Shown here one piece after another: positions 5,131 through 7,360 of a stretch of 7,360 nt of DNA. The notes under the pieces are model-generated. The model worked only from the letters and a program-made list of their open reading frames with translations. It had not been told where the DNA came from and made no database searches. Both the position numbers and the translations under genes were made by a program. The DNA is from an uncultured Lachnospiraceae bacterium (GTDB lineage: Bacteria > Bacillota_A > Clostridia > Lachnospirales > Lachnospiraceae). The stretch is taken from NCBI GenBank assembly GCA_902780985.1, contig CACZHN010000233.1, positions 1 to 7,360 on the forward strand. Reading direction: 5' to 3'. Each line of letters opens with the position of its first letter. Positions within the stretch are counted from its first letter, which is position 1.

Positions 5131-6711
5131 ATGAACAAATCGGATATTAAAAGGCGCATTAAGAAGGAATACGGATCAAATCCGCTGGAGAACAGTTACA
5201 AGGACGAATCAAAAAACATGCTTCGCCTGGTGAGAATCTATCACGACCTGAAGGAAGAAAAAGACGCGCAGGTCATAGATGACATCACCTGGGAAGATAT
5301 CGAAATGGACGAGGTGTTTTTCCGAGTCAATCATACCCGCAGCTATATGGGAGAGCAGATCCTCTATCATATGCTGCATCTTATCAAAAAAGACAAATCC
5401 ACAATAGATGAAGAAGCGGATTTCTTCGACAAGGATGAAGAAGTCCGGGTGGAGACGGAGATGAATCTTCGGTCTCTCAGCAAAAGATATTCCAAGTATT
5501 ATCTTCCGGAAACACTCTGGAATCTGGACGGCTTATCAATGGGAAATCCTATTGTATATCCCGTTTTGCTGATTCTTTTGATCTTAGCCATAGTGATCGG
5601 CATACTCCGTCCGGCATTTTTCGCAGTCATCATATTTATGGCCGTTATAAACCTGATGGTTTATATGGTGGTGAAGATGAAGTACGATACAACGCTCACT
5701 TCACTCTGCTGCGTAAGAGAGCTGGTGGATATATCGAATTACGTGGAGAATTCCGAAAAGCTTTCAAAGATGTACATGGATGACAGCATGAAAGAGACAG
5801 TGGCGACTTTGAAGAAAGTTACCAAGTTTCTTACTTACTATACTTATACCAAGAACATGGTCCAGAACGGTGATTTTGCAGCCGTCATCCTGGAATATAT
5901 ATTCGGAGTTACCATGGTGGACGCTATATGCTGTTCACTGGCATTTAAGCGACTCCGTACACACAGAGATGAACTTATCAGACTTTATGAGATGATCGGC
6001 CGTATGGATGCCGCTATCTCGGTAGCTTCCTTCAGAAGAAGCCTGGACAGCTGCAAGCCTGAGTTTACAGACGGCGGATTTGTTGTCAGCGAAGGACTCT
6101 ATCATCCGCTTCTTGAGAATCCTGTTAAGAACGATTTCCGCATGAAAAGAAACTCCTTCTTTACAGGTGCAAATGCAACGGGTAAGTCTACATTTATGAA
6201 GGCGATAGCCATAAATGTAATCCTGGGCGAGACCATAAATACCTGTACCGCAACAAAGATGAGCTTCCCGAAAATGTATGTGATGACATCCATGGCCCTC
6301 AGAGACGATGTGCTGAACGGCGAAAGCTACTACGTTCGCGAGATCAAGTATTTAAAGAGAATGATGGAAAAGGTGCTTTCGGGAGAGAAGACTCTCATCG
6401 TTATCGACGAGATCCTGAAGGGTACCAACACCAAGGAAAGAGTTGCCGCATCCAGAGCTTTACTGGAATACCTGTCGGGCACATCGGCGGTGGTAATAAC
6501 AGCAACTCACGATATAGAGCTGGTTGAACAGATGAAGGATCTGTATGATGCATATTACTTCGAATGCCTGGTAAATGACGGTGAAGTTAAGTTCAGCTAC
6601 GAGCTTCGTGAAGGAATAAATAAGATTACAAATGCAATCGAACTGATGAAGGGAATGGGATTCCCTGAGGAGATCATAGAAAGGAGCAGGGCTTATGGAA
6701 ATAGTATATAA
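5131..6711 (+). CDS. Membrane-anchored MutS-family ATPase (MutS-related protein)
   Basis: A 526-residue protein. AGGAAGG (5122-5128) precedes ATG5131. The C-terminal third is a MutS-type ABC ATPase: Walker A in TGANATGKSTFMKA (345-358, K352), Walker B in TLIVIDEILKGTNTKERVA (421-439, D426-E427) and the switch His H460 in ITATHDIELVE. It is far shorter than canonical MutS (about 850 residues) and lacks the N-terminal mismatch-recognition domain with its Phe-x-Glu motif. Two adjacent hydrophobic segments at about 141-159 and 162-182 are predicted membrane spans, placing the ATPase in the cytoplasm at the membrane. Helical segments at about 190-310 may correspond to the MutS core or lever region. 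Shorter membrane-bound MutS relatives exist in Firmicutes and are not known to do mismatch repair (from memory). The Walker A reads GANATGKS rather than GPNMGGKS, but the essential Gly, Lys and Ser remain. Function is unknown. It is flanked on both sides by acetyltransferase genes. Confidence 0.85.
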   Translation: MNKSDIKRRIKKEYGSNPLENSYKDESKNMLRLVRIYHDLKEEKDAQVIDDITWEDIEMDEVFFRVNHTRSYMGEQILYHMLHLIKKDKSTIDEEADFFDKDEEVRVETEMNLRSLSKRYSKYYLPETLWNLDGLSMGNPIVYPVLLILLILAIVIGILRPAFFAVIIFMAVINLMVYMVVKMKYDTTLTSLCCVRELVDISNYVENSEKLSKMYMDDSMKETVATLKKVTKFLTYYTYTKNMVQNGDFAAVILEYIFGVTMVDAICCSLAFKRLRTHRDELIRLYEMIGRMDAAISVASFRRSLDSCKPEFTDGGFVVSEGLYHPLLENPVKNDFRMKRNSFFTGANATGKSTFMKAIAINVILGETINTCTATKMSFPKMYVMTSMALRDDVLNGESYYVREIKYLKRMMEKVLSGEKTLIVIDEILKGTNTKERVAASRALLEYLSGTSAVVITATHDIELVEQMKDLYDAYYFECLVNDGEVKFSYELREGINKITNAIELMKGMGFPEEIIERSRAYGNSI

Positions 6712-7165
6712 GAAGCTGACGGATAAAGAACTGGATACATTTATCAACATGAGAATCACACAGCTTACAGAAGAATATACTTCCGAAGGCCGTACCGTTC
6801 CTGAGGGTGTGGACCTTAAGGCCGCACTGGAGGATTTCTATCACAGACATATGGCTGACGGTACATTTGTATCCTGGCTTGCCATGGACGGAGATAAGAT
6901 CGTCGGTACAAGCGGCATGTCTTTTGTCGAGAAACCTCCTTACTTTACCTGCCCAAGCGGCAGACTGGGACTGCTTTCCAGTATGTTTACGGATCCGGAT
7001 TACAGAAGAATGGGTATTGCAAAAGAACTTCTCCATCGGGTTGTGGAGGAGGCAAGAGCTTACGGCTGCGGAGCGGTGCATATCACAGCTTCGAATATGG
7101 GCGTGAAGCTTTATACAGCTTACGGATTCAAGCATAACGGAAACTTTATGCAGTATACTTTATAG
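6695..7165 (+). CDS. GNAT-family N-acetyltransferase
   Basis: A 156-residue single-domain GNAT protein of typical family length. Its ATG lies inside the MutS-like gene, a 17-base overlap in another frame, with AAGGAG (6681-6686) 8 bases upstream, so translation is probably coupled. The fold is clear: an N-terminal strand-helix unit (about 1-55), strands WLAMDGDKIVGTSGMSFV (61-78), beta4 LGLLSSMFTDPDYR (91-104), and the acetyl-CoA loop R104-R-M-G-I-A109, an exact match to R/Q-x-x-G-x-G/A. Helix 3 follows (110-123), then the beta5/helix 4 region AVHITASNMGVKLYTAYGF (127-145) with its conserved Tyr and Gly-Phe. It should transfer an acetyl group from acetyl-CoA to an amine in the cytoplasm; the acceptor cannot be predicted. 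Relatives of this type are often annotated generically, and some act on drugs or small metabolites. Confidence 0.92.
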   Translation: MEIVYKKLTDKELDTFINMRITQLTEEYTSEGRTVPEGVDLKAALEDFYHRHMADGTFVSWLAMDGDKIVGTSGMSFVEKPPYFTCPSGRLGLLSSMFTDPDYRRMGIAKELLHRVVEEARAYGCGAVHITASNMGVKLYTAYGFKHNGNFMQYTL

Positions 7166-7190
7166 CTTTTCAGGCTGTTTCCCGAAAAGC
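7165..7190 (+). other. Intergenic stem-loop without T-tail
   Basis: GCTTTTC (7165-7171) pairs exactly with GAAAAGC (7184-7190). After one A-C mismatch, GG (7173-7174) can pair with CC (7181-7182), leaving a loop of about 6 bases. The stem begins on the last base of the upstream stop codon and ends just before the next Shine-Dalgarno. No T run follows, so it is not an intrinsic terminator. It could be an mRNA stabiliser or processing site between co-transcribed genes, or chance. Confidence 0.4.
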
Positions 7191-7205
7191 GGAACAGGAG
7201 AAATT

Positions 7206-7360
7206 ATGAAAATAAATAAGGATCCGGAAACCATGAGATTTCTGGAAAAGATAGCGGCTCTCGGTTACGTGGCACTGGAATCAGTGGATTACGGCGGGTG
7301 GCAACTTAGATTTACCGAAGGATTTACCGGGCGCGTAAACTCGGTTCTTATACTGAGAGA
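7206..7360 (+). CDS. Probable GNAT-related acetyltransferase, N-terminal fragment
   Basis: ATG7206 follows AGGAG (7196-7200) by 5 bases and opens a frame that runs off the right edge after 51 complete codons. The fragment contains GGWQLRFTEGFTGRVNSV (about residues 31-48). This resembles the opening motif (GW-x-LRF-x-x-G-x-T-x-R-x-NSV) of a group of GNAT acetyltransferases that carry an extra N-terminal domain. If correct, this is a third acetyltransferase in the cluster. Only the N-terminus is visible, so the acetyl-CoA site cannot be checked and the call rests on one motif recalled from the family. It lies 40 bases after the preceding gene in the same direction, so it is probably in the same operon. 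Confidence 0.65.
   Translation, partial: MKINKDPETMRFLEKIAALGYVALESVDYGGWQLRFTEGFTGRVNSVLILR

Noticed and set aside
5131..6711. Calling the MutS-like gene mutS or mutS2.
   Set aside because: It lacks the mismatch-recognition domain of MutS and shows no C-terminal Smr nuclease domain as in MutS2, and it contains membrane spans. Only the ATPase relationship is supported.
7165..7190. Terminator between the second and third acetyltransferase genes.
   Set aside because: The hairpin is followed by GGAACAGGAG rather than a T run, so it lacks the release signal.

Overview
The window looks like part of a chromosome of an anaerobic, low-to-moderate GC Firmicute, most likely of the Lachnospiraceae (Butyrivibrio or a relative). 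This rests on strong AGGAGG-type ribosome binding sites, Bacillota-style lipoprotein and two-component proteins, heavy use of ATA and AGA codons, and the gene style overall. The family-level assignment is inference. No rRNA, tRNA, CRISPR array, transposase or phage gene was seen.

Left part (1-4006): a signalling module. A partial lipoprotein gene (1-995, minus strand) diverges from a three-gene plus-strand operon. The operon encodes an OmpR-type response regulator (1134-1793), a membrane sensor histidine kinase (1794-3188) and a single-span extracytoplasmic protein of unknown family (3185-4006). The genes abut or overlap, so they are probably co-transcribed and translationally coupled. The 138-bp divergent intergenic region holds a perfect tandem 11-bp direct repeat (TGTATCAATTG twice), the form used by PhoB/OmpR-type regulators. 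It overlaps the -35 elements of candidate promoters in both directions, suggesting that the regulator controls both itself and the lipoprotein.

Middle part (4007-4310): a compact, unusual non-coding or leader region. It holds a near-consensus sigma-70 promoter (TTGACA, 17 bp, TATACT), a 36-codon small ORF with a Shine-Dalgarno and a hydrophobic middle, and a perfect 13-bp terminator hairpin with a T-rich tail. The next gene's ribosome binding site follows only a few bases after the tail, and I see no good promoter between hairpin and gene. The last codons of the small ORF contain AAGATAAG, which is complementary to CTTATCTT at the left arm of the terminator. This is the arrangement expected for a leader-peptide attenuator. 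An 11-bp-period repeat of AATTATAC lies just upstream of the promoter, inside the end of the preceding gene. This region is the best candidate for something undescribed.

Right part (4311-7360): a tight plus-strand cluster. It contains a GNAT-fold acetyltransferase (4311-5105), a membrane-anchored MutS-family ATPase without mismatch-recognition domains (5131-6711), a second GNAT acetyltransferase overlapping it (6695-7165), and the start of a third, probably GNAT-type, protein (7206 to the edge). They probably form one operon, expressed from the promoter at 4018-4046 by passing the hairpin or from read-through of the signalling operon. No substrate can be named for any of the acetyltransferases.
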